Shown here piece after piece: positions 30,639 to 30,901 of a stretch of DNA of 30,901 bases. The DNA lies in contig CAVKQB010000021.1 of the NCBI GenBank assembly GCA_963658575.1, forward strand, positions 1 through 30,901, read 5' to 3'. Source of the DNA: W0P28-013 sp963658575. Its GTDB lineage: Bacteria; Bacteroidota; Bacteroidia; Bacteroidales; Paludibacteraceae. Below the pieces are notes generated by a model. The model searched no databases, had not been told where the DNA came from, and worked only from the letters and a program-made list of their open reading frames with translations. The first letter of the stretch is position 1. The number at the start of each line of letters is the position of its first letter. The position numbers and the translations under genes were made by a program.

Positions 30639-30720
30639 ATTTGAAATTGATTAAATAATTGGAAATTAAATAATTAGATAATTAAAAAATCTTTGTTCTC
30701 TCACCTATAACCTATAACCT
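30639..30720 (+). repeat. Direct repeat, right copy
   Basis: This is the partner of 27851-27932, with the same order of AT-rich unit, then CTTTGTT, CTCTCAC and CTATAAC. Confidence 0.88.
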
Positions 30721-30901
30721 ATAACCTTTTTTCTTGCTACTTGCTACTTGCTACTGAAAATTGTCCTTACTCTTTGCTCTTTGTTCTCTCACCTATAACC
30801 TATAACCTCTCACCTATAACCTATAACCTATAACCTATAACCTATAACCTATAACCTATAACCTATAACCTATAACCTATAACCTATAACCTATAACCTA
30901 T
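30691..30901 (+). repeat. Long CT-first heptamer array reaching the window edge
   Basis: Nine in-phase heptamers (30691-30753) are CTTTGTT, CTCTCAC, three CTATAAC, CTTTTTT and three CTTGCTA. After an 18-bp break the phase resumes at 30772 with CTTTGCT, CTTTGTT, CTCTCAC, two CTATAAC and CTCTCAC. From about 30812 to the edge it is a perfect run of the ACCTATA unit, close to 13 copies, and its end is not seen. Confidence 0.92.

Noticed and set aside
30812..30901. Telomere, because CCTATAA resembles telomeric heptamers
   Set aside because: Similar short runs occur inside the chromosome at about 236, 1610, 13335 and 27915, and no hairpin end or protein support exists.

Overview
The window is chromosomal DNA of a member of the Bacteroidota, most likely Bacteroidales. 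The evidence is: two TonB-dependent receptors with N-terminal carboxypeptidase-regulatory-like domains, lipoproteins whose acylated cysteine is followed by a charged KKDDDD stretch, two secreted proteins with a C-terminal domain of the type IX secretion (Por) type, a Rho factor carrying a long disordered insertion, and repeated use of the Bacteroidota promoter TTTG-N19-TAnnTTTG. I cannot name a genus.

Layout. Positions 1-83 hold the right end of an insertion sequence. Positions 84-6000 hold a minus-strand unit of a large TonB-dependent receptor followed by two OB-fold-type lipoproteins (DUF5689-like and DUF6359-like), and a secreted endonuclease/exonuclease/phosphatase (EEP) enzyme is divergent at 6314-7342. 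Together these look like a surface system for handling nucleic acid or nucleotides. Then come ClpB (minus), two tandem deoxynucleoside kinases (plus), a secreted protein with a sorting tail, a structured non-coding RNA resembling 6S RNA, tRNA-Phe, and the run lepA, rpe, GNAT protein (plus). Rho is convergent with that run. Positions 19.7-20.2 kb hold a decayed VapBC-like toxin-antitoxin pair and tRNA-Gln. An Xaa-Pro aminopeptidase (plus) faces a second secreted protein, class II aldolase and rubrerythrin (all minus). The window ends with UvrD/PcrA helicase and a second TonB-dependent receptor (both plus).

The most unusual content is between the genes. Several gaps are filled with tandem heptamers that mostly begin with CT on one strand (CTATAAC, CTCTCAC, CTTTGCT, CTTGCTA, CTTGTGT, CTCACTC, CTAACTN). 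They are strung together in phase, with related 8-bp and 9-bp families beside them. One composite array occurs as two inverted copies 13 kb apart (84-282 and 13294-13513) that are identical except for three insertions of exactly 7 bp. The CT-rich strand lies in a consistent direction relative to the genes: the G/A strand is sense after stop codons and the C/T strand is sense before starts. Short GCGC-GAA-GCGC hairpins, an AAACAAGTTT palindrome element and GGATTGCAAATCC palindromes are also spread through the gaps. One kinase appears to use repeat sequence for its last codons and stop.

Most genes are ordinary housekeeping genes. The nuclease/receptor locus close to two deoxynucleoside kinases suggests, by inference only, capture and salvage of external DNA or nucleosides.
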